A stretch of DNA of 64,000 bases from Bacterioplanes sanyensis (lineage in GTDB: Bacteria; Pseudomonadota; Gammaproteobacteria; Pseudomonadales; Oceanobacteraceae): positions 1 to 64,000 of the forward strand of contig NZ_BMYY01000005.1 in NCBI RefSeq assembly GCF_014652515.1, written 5' to 3'. The notes under the pieces are model-generated. The model saw only the letters and a program-made list of their open reading frames with translations, had not been told where the DNA came from and ran no database searches. Positions within the stretch are counted from its first letter, which is position 1; each line of letters begins with the position of its first letter. Both the position numbers and the translations under genes were made by a program. This document shows, piece by piece, positions 34,374-43,760 of this stretch.

Positions 34374-35389
34374 GGTTGATTTTGACTCCCCAAAGCCTGG
34401 CCTAAGCGCTGCCAGCCCGGCTCAGTGCCCGGCCACCCCAAACGCACACGCTGTTGCTCAGCAAAATAGCGGCTCCAAATGTGCTGCTCTGCGAGGCGCT
34501 GCTGTAAGCGTGAATCGGCTTGTATGGTGACAAACAAAGGCTGGCTGGCAAGATAAGGACACCCCTTATCATCTAACAGACGTTGCATTCGCTGCTGCGC
34601 GATGAGCAAGCGTTGGCGTTGTTGCTGCTGCCAGGCATCATCGAGCAAGGCTTGCTGCATGATAGCAAGGCCCGGACCGTTCACCGCCCAGGGGCCAAGC
34701 CAGTCGCACAGCAAGTCGATGTAACGAGCACTGGCAAAGCACACCCCCAAACGCCACCCCGCCAGACCAAAGAACTTACCCAGCGAGCGCAACACAAATA
34801 CGCCGTCGCAAGCAGGCCGATGCAGCAGACTGTGCTGCGGCCAAACATCCATAAAGGCTTCGTCGACCACCAGCCAGCCGCCTTCCAGCTGTTGCTGCCA
34901 TTGCCACAGCTGCGTCGCTGACCACAACTGGCCACTGGGGTTGTCCGGATTCACCAACACCAACGCCGCCGGTGGCGCTTGCACAGCCAATGCATGGACA
35001 AGGGCGTCAGGGGTGAAAAAGCACACATCAAAGCCCGCCAGCGACCAACGCCAGACATGCTCGCCGTAACTGCCGGCCAGCAGCCATACCTGATTCGACT
35101 TGCCCCGATATTGCTGACGGTGCAGCCAAGGCAACCACTGAATCACCGCCTGACTGCCGGCCACGGCCTCCGCCCGCCAGCCCTTGGCCGGCTGATAATA
35201 CGCCTGAATGGCGTCGTACACGGCTTCGGTGGTTTGCGGCAAATGATGGCCTGCCTCTGCCGACGGCCACTCATGAGGGTAAGCCCAAGGGCTGATCGCC
35301 GCCGACAAATCCAACCATTGCTCTGCCGTGCCGCCGTATTGATGCAGCGCGCGCTGTAAATCACCGCCATGCTGCGGCCGACTTACCAT
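34370..35389 (-). CDS. cobD: L-threonine-phosphate decarboxylase
   Basis: A 339-residue PLP enzyme of aminotransferase fold. It contains LVNPDNPSG (substrate site), VVDEAFMD and the PLP lysine region RSLGKFFGLAGWRLG. It makes (R)-1-amino-2-propanol phosphate, the arm linking corrin ring to nucleotide loop, used by the CbiB product encoded next to it. Start ATG 35389 overlaps the cbiB stop by seven bases. Named cobD after Salmonella; the same protein is called CobC in Pseudomonas. Confidence 0.88.
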   Translation of the reverse strand: MVSRPQHGGDLQRALHQYGGTAEQWLDLSAAISPWAYPHEWPSAEAGHHLPQTTEAVYDAIQAYYQPAKGWRAEAVAGSQAVIQWLPWLHRQQYRGKSNQVWLLAGSYGEHVWRWSLAGFDVCFFTPDALVHALAVQAPPAALVLVNPDNPSGQLWSATQLWQWQQQLEGGWLVVDEAFMDVWPQHSLLHRPACDGVFVLRSLGKFFGLAGWRLGVCFASARYIDLLCDWLGPWAVNGPGLAIMQQALLDDAWQQQQRQRLLIAQQRMQRLLDDKGCPYLASQPLFVTIQADSRLQQRLAEQHIWSRYFAEQQRVRLGWPGTEPGWQRLGQALGSQNQP

Positions 35390-36327
35390 AGTGCCACCGC
35401 CACCCAAAGCGCACACCAGAGCACCAGAACATCGCGCACCAGGCGACGTCCACGCGCCAAATCAAGACGACTGGCCCTTGGCCCTTCACCCATATCGGGT
35501 TTGGGCTGCCATTGTTGCTGATACCAGCCGCCACGACTCAAGCGCACTCCAAGCACACCCGCACCGACGCACATCACCACCCCGCCGTTTGGGCTGGCAC
35601 AAGCGCTGGCCTGCTGTCGCCAACAGCGCCAGCCCACGGTGCCGCGACGGCGCAATAGGATAAAACTCAGCGCCGTCAGCCGTGCAGGCAGCCAAGCCAG
35701 CACATCATCGAGACGCGCGGCGGCCCAGCCAAACTGGCGATAGCGCTCATTGCGATACCCCCACATGGCATCCAGGGTGTTACTCCAACGATGCAGCAGC
35801 GCTGCCGCAGGCCCGGCAACGGCAAACCAGAACAGGCTGGCAAACAGGGCATCGACGCTGTTTTCCAGCAAACTCTCCAGCGCCGCTTGGGCAATTTCAT
35901 CTTGATTGAGCGTCGAGGTGTCGCGACTGACGATCCAGCTTAAGTAGCGCCGCGCCTGCTCGATGTTCTGTTCATCTAACGCCTGCTCTATCCAGCCGAT
36001 GTGTTGCAACAGGCTGGCGTATCCCAAACAGTGGTAGAGCAGCACTGTGGCCAGCAGCCCATTCACGATACCCGTCAGCCAGGTACTGCCGGAGATGACA
36101 GGCCAGCTCGTGGCCAGCACCAGCGCCGGGCTTAACATCAACAGCAGCGCTATCATGCCAGCCAGGCGCAGATGGCGGCCCAGCAAGGTACGCAAGACGC
36201 GCTCAACTTGCTGGGCCAGCAGGCCAAAGCCGACCAATGGGTGCCAACGGCGAGGCTCAGCCACTAAACGATCCAAGCCAAGGGCCAGCATCATCATCAC
36301 GGCCCCCTTGGCCGAAAACCACAGCAT
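35383..36327 (-). CDS. cbiB: Adenosylcobinamide-phosphate synthase CbiB
   Basis: A 314-residue inner-membrane protein with several hydrophobic segments. Family signatures are [21 protein letters not shown] near the N-terminus, the [29 protein letters not shown] segment and [16 protein letters not shown]. It joins aminopropanol phosphate to cobyric acid. First gene of the minus-strand operon with cobD and btuF; divergent from cobQ with a gap of only 52 bases. Confidence 0.9.
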   Translation of the reverse strand: MLWFSAKGAVMMMLALGLDRLVAEPRRWHPLVGFGLLAQQVERVLRTLLGRHLRLAGMIALLLMLSPALVLATSWPVISGSTWLTGIVNGLLATVLLYHCLGYASLLQHIGWIEQALDEQNIEQARRYLSWIVSRDTSTLNQDEIAQAALESLLENSVDALFASLFWFAVAGPAAALLHRWSNTLDAMWGYRNERYRQFGWAAARLDDVLAWLPARLTALSFILLRRRGTVGWRCWRQQASACASPNGGVVMCVGAGVLGVRLSRGGWYQQQWQPKPDMGEGPRASRLDLARGRRLVRDVLVLWCALWVAVALW

Positions 36328-36379
36328 TCGTTACTTTCCTGTCATAGAATGGCGCGCAGTGTACCTGATTGCGGCAGTT

Positions 36380-37915
36380 ATGAGCCAAGTAGCCTCTTTT
36401 CCCCAAAGACAAACCCTGATGATTCAGGGCACTACGTCAGATGCTGGCAAAAGCATACTGGTGTGCGCCTTTGGCCGCTGGCTAGCGCGTCAGGGCAAAG
36501 CGGTGGCGCCGTTTAAGCCACAAAACATGGCCCTTAACAGTGCCGTTACCGCTTGTGGTGGTGAGATAGGCCGAGCGCAAGCACTGCAAGCTCAGGCCTG
36601 TGGCATCGACGCCAGTGTGCACATGAACCCAGTGCTGCTGAAACCCACCGCCGACACCGGTGCGCAGGTGATTATTCAAGGCCAGGTGCACTCGCAGCTT
36701 AATGCTCGCCAGTACCACGACTACAAGACCACGGCCATGGCGGCGGTGCTGGATTCGTATCAACAACTGCAGCAAAGCTATGACTGGATTGTGGTCGAAG
36801 GCGCTGGCAGCCCAGCCGAAATCAACCTGCGTGATCGCGACATTGCCAACATGGGCTTCGCCGAAGCTGCGGATTGCCCAGTGATCATCGTGGCGGATAT
36901 CGATCGCGGCGGCGTGTTCGCTCATTTGATTGGTACCCTGGCCTGCTTGAGCGCAAGCGAACAAGCCAGAGTCATCGGTTTTGTGATCAACCGTTTTCGC
37001 GGCGACCTGTCGTTACTGCAACCCGGTTTGGATTGGCTAGAACAACAAACGGGCAAGCCCGTGTTAGCCGTGCTGCCCTATTTGCACGGTCTGTATTTAG
37101 ACGCCGAGGATGCCATCGCCCACGATCAGATTGTGGACCCTCAGGCACAGCGGTTAAAGGTCGTCGCCCCGGCACTGCCTCACATCAGCAATCACACCGA
37201 TTTGGATGCACTGCGCTGCCACCCACAAGTGGATCTGCAGCTGATCGGACCAGGGCAAACACCACCGCCGGCCGATTGGGTGATTCTGCCCGGCTCCAAA
37301 AACAGCCGCGCCGATTTGCACTGGCTGCAACAACAGGGCTGGCCGCACTATTTGCATCGTCATTTGCGTTACGGCGGTAAAGTGCTGGGCATATGTGGCG
37401 GCCTGCAAATGTTGGGCAGTTATATTGACGACCCGCACGGCATGGAAGGTGAGGCAGGTAGCAGCCAAGCGCTGGGGCTAATGCCCTATCGCACCTGCAT
37501 GGCAGCGGTTAAACAACTGCGCCAACAACAAGGCCGGCTCACGCTGCAGCACCAAAGCGTCGCCGCCAGCGGTTACGAGATTCATCAAGGCGATTTTGTC
37601 AGCCCGCCGTCACTGACGGCGGTATTGCATGATCATAACGGCGACGCCGGCGGCTGGCTCAGCGACGATCAGCAAATACTCGCCACCTACTGGCATGGCC
37701 TCCTCGACTCGGCTGAGACATTGACCGCCATGCTGAACTGGGCTGGCCTGAAGGATGCCGCCGCGGTCAGTTTCCACGAGCAACGCGAACAACAGTTAGA
37801 GCGTCTAGCAGATACCCTAGAGCAACAGCTGGATCAAACTCAGCTGGCCAAACAACTGCAGTCGTGGCGGCTACCCAATACGACTAAAAACAAGTCAATC
37901 AGTAACAAGTCTTAA
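36380..37915 (+). CDS. cobQ: Adenosylcobyric acid synthase CobQ (CbiP)
   Basis: A 511-residue glutamine-dependent enzyme that amidates four carboxylates of cobyrinate a,c-diamide. The N-terminal dethiobiotin-synthetase-like domain has the P-loop [13 protein letters not shown] and KPQNMALNS. The C-terminal class I glutaminase domain has the nucleophile Cys in [12 protein letters not shown] and the His in [12 protein letters not shown] 36380 matches the family N-terminus. The short gap to cbiB has no room for a cobalamin riboswitch. Confidence 0.93.
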   Translation: MSQVASFPQRQTLMIQGTTSDAGKSILVCAFGRWLARQGKAVAPFKPQNMALNSAVTACGGEIGRAQALQAQACGIDASVHMNPVLLKPTADTGAQVIIQGQVHSQLNARQYHDYKTTAMAAVLDSYQQLQQSYDWIVVEGAGSPAEINLRDRDIANMGFAEAADCPVIIVADIDRGGVFAHLIGTLACLSASEQARVIGFVINRFRGDLSLLQPGLDWLEQQTGKPVLAVLPYLHGLYLDAEDAIAHDQIVDPQAQRLKVVAPALPHISNHTDLDALRCHPQVDLQLIGPGQTPPPADWVILPGSKNSRADLHWLQQQGWPHYLHRHLRYGGKVLGICGGLQMLGSYIDDPHGMEGEAGSSQALGLMPYRTCMAAVKQLRQQQGRLTLQHQSVAASGYEIHQGDFVSPPSLTAVLHDHNGDAGGWLSDDQQILATYWHGLLDSAETLTAMLNWAGLKDAAAVSFHEQREQQLERLADTLEQQLDQTQLAKQLQSWRLPNTTKNKSISNKS

Positions 37916-38038
37916 CCGCAGCAGCATTGCATTTTCATGACAGCGGCATTAACCTCCGCGCCGCCTGTTAGGCACAGGGCCGACAATGAGCGTATTTGCG
38001 ACGCCCTGACTCTCCGTTTAATTCAGCAGGAAATCGCC

Positions 38039-38431
38039 ATGGTCGATCCGGATCAGGTCTTTCAGAGTTACGGCCGCAGCTGTAATAATCCCCAGTTTTA
38101 TGAAGACTTTTATAACAACTTCATGAGCCAGTCTGATGAAGTGCGCAAGATGTTCGCTAATACCGATATGTCAGCCCAGCGCGGTTTGCTGCGTGGCGGC
38201 ATTATGTGGCTGGTGATGCATGCCCGTGGTATGTCGGATGCCAAAATCCGTGCCTTGGGCGAAAGCCACAGTCGTGAAAAGCTGAATATTCATCCGTCCT
38301 ACTACAGCCTATGGCTCGATGCATTGATTGATACCCTGCGCATTCACGACCCAGAGTTCAGCCCGCAGCTGGAAACTACATGGCGTGCGACGCTGTCACC
38401 CAGCATTGAAATGATCAAAAGCATGTACTGA
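38039..38431 (+). CDS. Bacterial single-domain globin
   Basis: A 130-residue globin-like protein. It has a helical pattern with FYEDFYNNFMSQSDEVRKMF (B-C-D region), a distal segment LLRGGIMWLVMHARG and a probable proximal His in LGESHSREKLNIHPSYYSLW, as in the globin domains of globin-coupled sensors and related single-domain globins. It may bind oxygen or nitric oxide; no sensor output domain is attached. AGGA 7 bases upstream supports ATG 38039, within an open frame that extends farther upstream without similarity. It lies between cobalamin genes with no known link to them. Confidence 0.8.
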   Translation: MVDPDQVFQSYGRSCNNPQFYEDFYNNFMSQSDEVRKMFANTDMSAQRGLLRGGIMWLVMHARGMSDAKIRALGESHSREKLNIHPSYYSLWLDALIDTLRIHDPEFSPQLETTWRATLSPSIEMIKSMY

Positions 38432-38439
38432 TGGCTGGT

Positions 38440-39204
38440 TTAGCCAACCACGATTGCGATCATTAGCCCAGCTTCCAGCACCTCGACGCTGGCACCCAAG
38501 GTGTCACCTGTGTAGCCGCCCAAGCGCTGCTGCATCAGGTGGCGCAGCCATAAGATCATGACCCCAGCGAACAGCAGCGCCAGAATGGCCTGGCGCTGCA
38601 ATAGCACGGCTGCAAACACGACCCAGGGCGTTGCCAACAACAGCAGCTGCAAAGCTGAAAAGCCCTTACTCAAGCCAGACGCCATGCCCTGCTCACGGGC
38701 ATAGGGCAAGCTTGCCACCAAGGCCCACAACGCCAAGCGCGCCATCACCGGCACCGCCAACAGCACTGCCCATAAGTTCAGTGACGGCGTCTCGATCAGT
38801 GCCGCTAAGGCACTGACTTTCAGCAGCAGCACCAACACCACGGCAACCACCGCCGCCGGGCCAGCTTGGGGGTCTTTCATAATCTCTAGGGTGCGCTTGC
38901 GGTCGCCAAAACCGCCAAGCCAGGCATCAGAGCTGTCGGCCAGGCCATCTAAATGCAATGCCCCGGTTAGCAGCACCCAGGCCGTGAGCACGATACTGGC
39001 GCTGACCAACGGCGATAACAGCGGCCGATGCCACAACAAAAGCGCCGCCAAACCGGCCAGTAAGGCGCCCAAAATCAAGCCCACCGCGGGGTAATACAAC
39101 AAAGCCCGCTGCTGTACCTGCGGGCTTATGTGCGTCAACCTGGGCATGGGGATGCGCGTCAGCATCAACATGGCGTAAACAAAAGGCTGCCAGTAGCGCG
39201 TCAT
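38440..39204 (-). CDS. cobS: Adenosylcobinamide-GDP ribazoletransferase CobS
   Basis: A 254-residue inner-membrane enzyme joining alpha-ribazole (phosphate) to adenosylcobinamide-GDP, the last assembly step. It has the family signature GALHLDGLADSSDAWLGGFGDRKRTLEIMKDP with the metal-binding acids, and multiple membrane segments. ATG 39204 overlaps the cobC stop (ATGA), which favours it over ATG 39219. Last gene of the cobU-cobT-cobC-cobS operon. Confidence 0.93.
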   Translation of the reverse strand: MTRYWQPFVYAMLMLTRIPMPRLTHISPQVQQRALLYYPAVGLILGALLAGLAALLLWHRPLLSPLVSASIVLTAWVLLTGALHLDGLADSSDAWLGGFGDRKRTLEIMKDPQAGPAAVVAVVLVLLLKVSALAALIETPSLNLWAVLLAVPVMARLALWALVASLPYAREQGMASGLSKGFSALQLLLLATPWVVFAAVLLQRQAILALLFAGVMILWLRHLMQQRLGGYTGDTLGASVEVLEAGLMIAIVVG

Positions 39205-39872
39205 CGCCGCACCTCGCATTCAGCAGAATGCAGTGGGGAGTTGAGTTCGCTACCGTCCATGGCTTGCAGGCTGACCCAATCTTGAGCCGGGTAGTGATCG
39301 TCGCCCATGCTGTGGACCACGCCAAACTGCAACCAGCCAGCGTAAGGAATGGCCAGCCGATTCATGGCTTGTGGCGCCAGTTGCAGCAATGCTTGCGCCA
39401 ATATCCGCATGACGCCACCGTGGCAAACCACGATCACGACCTGACCGCGATATTCGCTCAATAACCTTTTCCATGCAGCCAGCACCCGCTGTTGCAATGC
39501 GCTTACCGGCTCGCCGCCGGGCGCACAAAAATTAAGTGGGTCTTGCCACAGCTGCTGCGCCTGCTGACCGGACTCCGCCAGCACCTCAGCCACCGGCCGA
39601 TTCTCCCACTCGCCGTAGTCGATTTCGCGCCAAGCGCTGTCAACCTGACACGTCAGTTGGTAATGCGCCGCCAACCAGCGCGCACTGCTCAGGCAGCGTT
39701 GCAGCGGCGAGCTCACCACCGCCGTTGGCGTAACATTCGCCAAACACTGCTGCACGCGCTGGCGAAACTGCCAATCGCCATGCTGCGACAACGCCATGTC
39801 GGTCACGCCGCGAAAAACATTGCCGCCGACGGGCTCGCCGTGGCGCAGCAAATGGACTTGGGTCGCCGTCAC
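39201..39872 (-). CDS. cobC: Alpha-ribazole phosphatase-like histidine phosphatase
   Basis: A 223-residue histidine phosphatase. The phospho-acceptor is the His of LLRHGEPV near residue 10, with the second His in VIVVCHGGVMRIL. Found in the cob operon, it probably removes phosphate from alpha-ribazole phosphate or adenosylcobalamin phosphate. It starts at GTG 39872, overlapping the cobT stop by four bases. Function is assigned mainly from context, as the fold is shared with phosphoglycerate mutases. Confidence 0.85.
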   Translation of the reverse strand: MTATQVHLLRHGEPVGGNVFRGVTDMALSQHGDWQFRQRVQQCLANVTPTAVVSSPLQRCLSSARWLAAHYQLTCQVDSAWREIDYGEWENRPVAEVLAESGQQAQQLWQDPLNFCAPGGEPVSALQQRVLAAWKRLLSEYRGQVVIVVCHGGVMRILAQALLQLAPQAMNRLAIPYAGWLQFGVVHSMGDDHYPAQDWVSLQAMDGSELNSPLHSAECEVRR

Positions 39873-40939
39873 GGCCCAGATACCTCAGCTTCAGCAAAAG
39901 TGGCCATGTCGCGATGCAAGGCCAAAGCTAAGCGCAGCAACGGCAAGGCTGTGGCCGCCCCAGAGCCTTCGCCTAAACGCATGCCCAACTGCAACAGCGG
40001 CTCGGCCTGCAAAGCAGCCAATAGCTGACAATGCCCGGGCTCGGCTGAGCCATGCGAAAACAACAACCAGTCACGCACGGCCGGATTTAATTGCACCGCC
40101 AGCAATGCCGCACTGGTGGCGATAAAACCGTCGACCAAAGCAGGAATGCCAAGCTGCGCGGCACGCACATACGCACCCGCCATGGCTGCGATTTCCAGCC
40201 CACCCAGTTGCGCCAAGGCTTGCAACGGAGTCGGCGCTGGTTGCTCAGTCAGCGCCCGCTGCAGCGCTTGCTCCAACACCTGTTGTTTATGCGCCAGGCG
40301 GCCATCATCCAGGCCCGTTCCCGGCCCCACCAGTTCCGCCACCGGCTGTTGCAGTAAGCAGGCGCTTAACACCGTCGCCGCTGAGGTGTTGGCGATGCCC
40401 ATTTCACCGGCAATCAACAGCTGTGCTTGCTCACTCGCTAAACGCTCAGCCTGTTCCGCACCCAGCTGCAGCGCCTGGCGCGCTTGTATTTCCGTCATCG
40501 CGGCTTGCTGGCTAAAGTCGGCTGTACCTGCCATCACCGGCCGATGAACAATACCGGCCAACGATTCGCAATCGCTGGCGGTACCACAGTTAACCAGGGT
40601 CAGAGGCAATTGCTGCTGGCGCGCCAACACCGACATGGCAGCGCCGCCACTGGCAAAGTTTTTCAGCATTTCTACCGTCACGGCTTGAGGAAACGCCGAT
40701 ACCCCCTGAGCCGCAACGCCATGATCACCGGCAAACAGCACACACTGCACTCGTTCTAAGGTCGGTAACGTTTGCCCTTGTAAAGCGGCCAGCTGGATGG
40801 CCACTTGCTCTAACATGCCCAGCGAACCCGGCGGCTTGGTCAGTTGGTTCTGGCGCTCGCTCGCCTGCTGGCGTGCTTGATCATTTGGGGTTTGCGTTGG
40901 GCTTTGCCACCAGTCATTGGCGACGTTTGCATGCATCAT
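39869..40939 (-). CDS. cobT: Nicotinate-nucleotide-DMB phosphoribosyltransferase CobT
   Basis: A 356-residue enzyme making alpha-ribazole phosphate from nicotinate mononucleotide and dimethylbenzimidazole. Signatures: KPPGSLGMLEQVA, FAGDHGVAAQGVSAFPQ, GEMGIANTSAATVL, and the catalytic Glu near the C-terminus in MRLGEGSGAATALPLL. ATG 40939 overlaps the cobU stop (ATGA). Second gene of the operon. Confidence 0.95.
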   Translation of the reverse strand: MMHANVANDWWQSPTQTPNDQARQQASERQNQLTKPPGSLGMLEQVAIQLAALQGQTLPTLERVQCVLFAGDHGVAAQGVSAFPQAVTVEMLKNFASGGAAMSVLARQQQLPLTLVNCGTASDCESLAGIVHRPVMAGTADFSQQAAMTEIQARQALQLGAEQAERLASEQAQLLIAGEMGIANTSAATVLSACLLQQPVAELVGPGTGLDDGRLAHKQQVLEQALQRALTEQPAPTPLQALAQLGGLEIAAMAGAYVRAAQLGIPALVDGFIATSAALLAVQLNPAVRDWLLFSHGSAEPGHCQLLAALQAEPLLQLGMRLGEGSGAATALPLLRLALALHRDMATFAEAEVSGP

Positions 40940-41511
40940 GGTGTAACTCCATAAGGGGGAAAGGTCAGCTGGCCGTAGCGTTTTAGCGCCTGCGGCAAAC
41001 CGGCAGTCACTAGGGTGACGTGATGAACCTGTGCGGCGATGGCTTGATGCAAGCGACCGCTTTCATCGACAAAGCGCCGGCTCAACTCACCCATGGGCAC
41101 CACGCCCTGGCCTACCTCATTACTGACCATTAACACAGGAACAGTCTGGCATTGTAACTGCTCCAACAGCCGAATGCGCTGCTGTTGCCAGGTTTCTTCA
41201 CCACTTAACAGACAGTTGCTGAGCCACAACGTAAGACAATCAATCAATACCAGCTCAGAGTGTTCCGCGCCTTGCTGTATTGCCTCAGCCAAAGCGATGG
41301 GCTGCTCCAGCGTTTGCCAATGACTCGGACGTTGACGCTGGTGCTTAAGAATGCGGTCGGACATTTCATCATCGCCCGCTTGCGCGGTGGCGATGTAGCA
41401 CACACTGGCCGCTTGGCTGGCGCGCCATTCGGCGTAGGCACTTTTACCGGAGCGTGCGCCTCCTAGGATCAACTCATGACTGATCACTCCTGCCTTTGCT
41501 GGCGTTGACAT
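40936..41511 (-). CDS. cobU: Adenosylcobinamide kinase/guanylyltransferase CobU
   Basis: A 191-residue bifunctional enzyme phosphorylating adenosylcobinamide and adding GMP. The P-loop is LILGGARSGKSAYAE; DCLTLWLSN and VSNEVGQGVVP are further family signatures. The guanylylated His should be in the ILKHQRQRP segment. First gene of the cobU-cobT-cobC-cobS operon, all linked by four-base overlaps, consistent with strict cotranslation. Confidence 0.95.
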   Translation of the reverse strand: MSTPAKAGVISHELILGGARSGKSAYAEWRASQAASVCYIATAQAGDDEMSDRILKHQRQRPSHWQTLEQPIALAEAIQQGAEHSELVLIDCLTLWLSNCLLSGEETWQQQRIRLLEQLQCQTVPVLMVSNEVGQGVVPMGELSRRFVDESGRLHQAIAAQVHHVTLVTAGLPQALKRYGQLTFPPYGVTP

Positions 41512-41597
41512 GCACCCGGCCCTTTTTTTGTCACTATTCTTTATGAGTTTGCAGTGTTCGCGAGCACGTTATTAGAGCATAACTAGGGGGAATCGCC

Positions 41598-41942
41598 ATG
41601 AAAGCAAACTCATCGCATGAGCAACGCATGCAGCCACGCTGGGTAGTGCACAGCAGCGTTAGCGTGTTTGAACACGACAGCAAAGATTACATCGGCCTGA
41701 TGGTCGACTGCTCCCACGGCGGCATGATGATCTCGACCTACGACGCCGTTCCAGCAGGGACACGCTTGCAACTCGACTTGGTCGACATCGCCCCCAACAA
41801 GGACAGCCGGCGCACTGGCCACTGTGAGGCAGAAGTGATTTGGAGCGACAAAATCACCCCCAGCCTTTATGGTACTGGCTGTAAGATACATGCCACGGAT
41901 GACATGCTCGAAACCATGCTGAAAAGCTACCAACCTGATTAA
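41598..41942 (+). CDS. PilZ-domain protein, probable c-di-GMP receptor
   Basis: A 114-residue single PilZ domain. The N-terminal arginine switch is represented by QRMQPRWVVH and the second motif by DCSHGGMMIST (D/NxSxxG), both needed for c-di-GMP binding in known members; the switch is close to but not exactly RxxxR (R10 and R14, spacing RMQPR). GGGGG 7 bases upstream supports ATG 41598. Ten bases before the ROK kinase gene. The window also encodes a diguanylate cyclase and LapD, so c-di-GMP signalling is well represented. Confidence 0.85.
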   Translation: MKANSSHEQRMQPRWVVHSSVSVFEHDSKDYIGLMVDCSHGGMMISTYDAVPAGTRLQLDLVDIAPNKDSRRTGHCEAEVIWSDKITPSLYGTGCKIHATDDMLETMLKSYQPD

Positions 41943-41952
41943 ACACACCTCC

Positions 41953-42876
41953 ATGACCAACGCAATTCGACTGGGCATTGACCTGGGCGGCACCAAAACA
42001 GAGATCATCGCCCTCGCACCCGACGGCAACATACTGCTGCGCCAGCGCGTAGCGACGCCGGGCAATGACTATCAGGCCATCGTGAACTGCCTGTGCTCAT
42101 TGGTAGAGCAAGCTCAACAACAGCTGCAAGCTGGAACTTACACCCTCGGCCTAGGCATCCCAGGCGCCATCAGCCCAGCGACGGGCAAGGTAAAAAATGC
42201 CAACACCACCTGCCTGATCGGCCAAGACCTCACCACCGATCTGCAAACGCGCCTCGGTGCTCAGCTAGCAGCGCCCATCCGCATCGCCAACGATGCAGAC
42301 TGCATGGTGTTATCGGAAGCCAGCGACGGTGCCGGCGCCGGTTTTAACAGCGTATTTGGTGTGATTATCGGTACCGGTTGCGGTGGTGGCTGGGTGATCA
42401 ACGGCCAACTGCATCGCGGCCCCAATGCCATTGCCGGTGAGTGGGGCCATAACCCACTGCCTTGGCGCTCACCGCAGGATGAAGCTTGGGCGTGTTACTG
42501 CGGCCAGCAGGGGTGCATCGAAACCTTTGTATCCGGCCCCGGCTTTGCCCGCCATGCCAGGGCCGCCAGTGGCCAATCGTTGACGGCCCAGCAATGGTAT
42601 CAGCAGGCACAAGACGGTGATGCGACGTCGCAAACTCAAGTGCAGCGCTACCAACAATGGCTGGCACAGGCACTGGCCAGTGTGATCAACGTGATGGACC
42701 CAGAAGTCATTGTGTTAGGCGGCGGGCTGTCGAACTGGCTATCGCTGTACGACGAAGTGCCCAAATTATGGGAACAGTTTGTATTTTCAGATCAGGTCAG
42801 CACGCCCCTGCGACGCGCTCAACACGGCGATTCCAGCGGCGTGCGTGGCGCCGCTTGGTTAGGCGGTACAGCCTAA
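41953..42876 (+). CDS. ROK-family sugar kinase
   Basis: A 307-residue kinase. The phosphate-binding motif is LGIDLGGTKTEIIAL, the catalytic Asp lies in ANDADCMVLSEA, GVIIGTGCGGG follows, and CYCGQQGCIETFVSGP is the zinc-binding ROK signature. It phosphorylates a hexose such as fructose, glucose or N-acetylglucosamine; the sequence is closest in my recall to fructokinase (Mak)/NagK types. No helix-turn-helix is attached, so it is an enzyme and not a repressor. Substrate unproven. Confidence 0.88.
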   Translation: MTNAIRLGIDLGGTKTEIIALAPDGNILLRQRVATPGNDYQAIVNCLCSLVEQAQQQLQAGTYTLGLGIPGAISPATGKVKNANTTCLIGQDLTTDLQTRLGAQLAAPIRIANDADCMVLSEASDGAGAGFNSVFGVIIGTGCGGGWVINGQLHRGPNAIAGEWGHNPLPWRSPQDEAWACYCGQQGCIETFVSGPGFARHARAASGQSLTAQQWYQQAQDGDATSQTQVQRYQQWLAQALASVINVMDPEVIVLGGGLSNWLSLYDEVPKLWEQFVFSDQVSTPLRRAQHGDSSGVRGAAWLGGTA

Positions 42877-42893
42877 GCGGCGCTTGGCGCATG

Positions 42894-43760
42894 TTAAAGC
42901 AGCACACCGCCGATCGTCGCGACGGCAATGACCACCATCCAAATCGACAGCGAACGCCAGTGCAGCTGCTGCCAATCATCCAGCTGCTGGGCAGCCACTT
43001 CGCCCTGTCGCTCCAGAGGCACAGGCTGGCCATGATGCTGCAAGGCACTGTACGCCACTTCAAACAAAACATCGGCGCTTTGCGTATTGAGCTTCCACAA
43101 GTGCCGTTGCCACACCGGCAGCGCGTGCACAAAGTTCCCCGCCAAGCCGTAGGTAAGCCCCAATAAACGCGCCGGCCCCCACTCCAACCAATGCAAATAG
43201 CGCCAGGCCTGCTGGTCACAATCGCTGGCACGGGCATATTGCAAACTAAACCAGGCCAACAAAACGCCAGCCACGTCGGCCACCATGTACCAGAACACCA
43301 TCAAAAAGAAGTATTCAAACCAGCGCAAAAGCAGGCTGCGAGCAACCTGTTCGTTCATGTGCTCGGCGTCTTCCGTCAGTGCCACTTCTGGTACAGATAA
43401 GTGGCGCTCAGCACAGTGGTAAGCGCCCTGAATGTCGCCGTGAGCCAAATCGTGGCGATAGGCGTCTAAATGCTGGCGAATGCCCATATGCGACAACACG
43501 TATATCAGCAGCAACACCTCCACCAACGCCGTTGGCAGCCCCCACAGCCAGCGCTGACTGTAAAAAAACAAGCCAGCCAACACCGCCGCCGGCAGCAGTA
43601 CCACCAGGGCATAGCGCAGATGCCGATGCCAATCGGCAAACGACCTGACACGCTGCCATTGCTGCAACCACCAGGCAAAAGTGCGGCTACGCGTGGAACG
43701 CGCGGTCAGCGGCAGCTGGTTTTTGGCCAGCAAGGCAATAAACACAATCAGAAATTTCAC
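42894..43760 (-). CDS. ampE: AmpE-like inner-membrane protein
   Basis: A 288-residue membrane protein with about four hydrophobic segments and the AmpE pattern (LLIYVLSHMGIRQHLDAYRHDLAHGDIQGA region and FEYFFLMVFWYMVADVAG). AmpE accompanies AmpD in beta-lactamase regulation and cell-wall recycling; its molecular role is unsettled. GTG 43760 overlaps the ampD stop by four bases (GTGA), so ampD-ampE form a translationally coupled pair. Confidence 0.88.
   Translation of the reverse strand: MKFLIVFIALLAKNQLPLTARSTRSRTFAWWLQQWQRVRSFADWHRHLRYALVVLLPAAVLAGLFFYSQRWLWGLPTALVEVLLLIYVLSHMGIRQHLDAYRHDLAHGDIQGAYHCAERHLSVPEVALTEDAEHMNEQVARSLLLRWFEYFFLMVFWYMVADVAGVLLAWFSLQYARASDCDQQAWRYLHWLEWGPARLLGLTYGLAGNFVHALPVWQRHLWKLNTQSADVLFEVAYSALQHHGQPVPLERQGEVAAQQLDDWQQLHWRSLSIWMVVIAVATIGGVLL

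Noticed and set aside
36328-36379. Cobalamin riboswitch between cbiB and cobQ
   Set aside because: The gap is only 52 bases, too short for the roughly 200-base element, and no B12-box-like core was seen.
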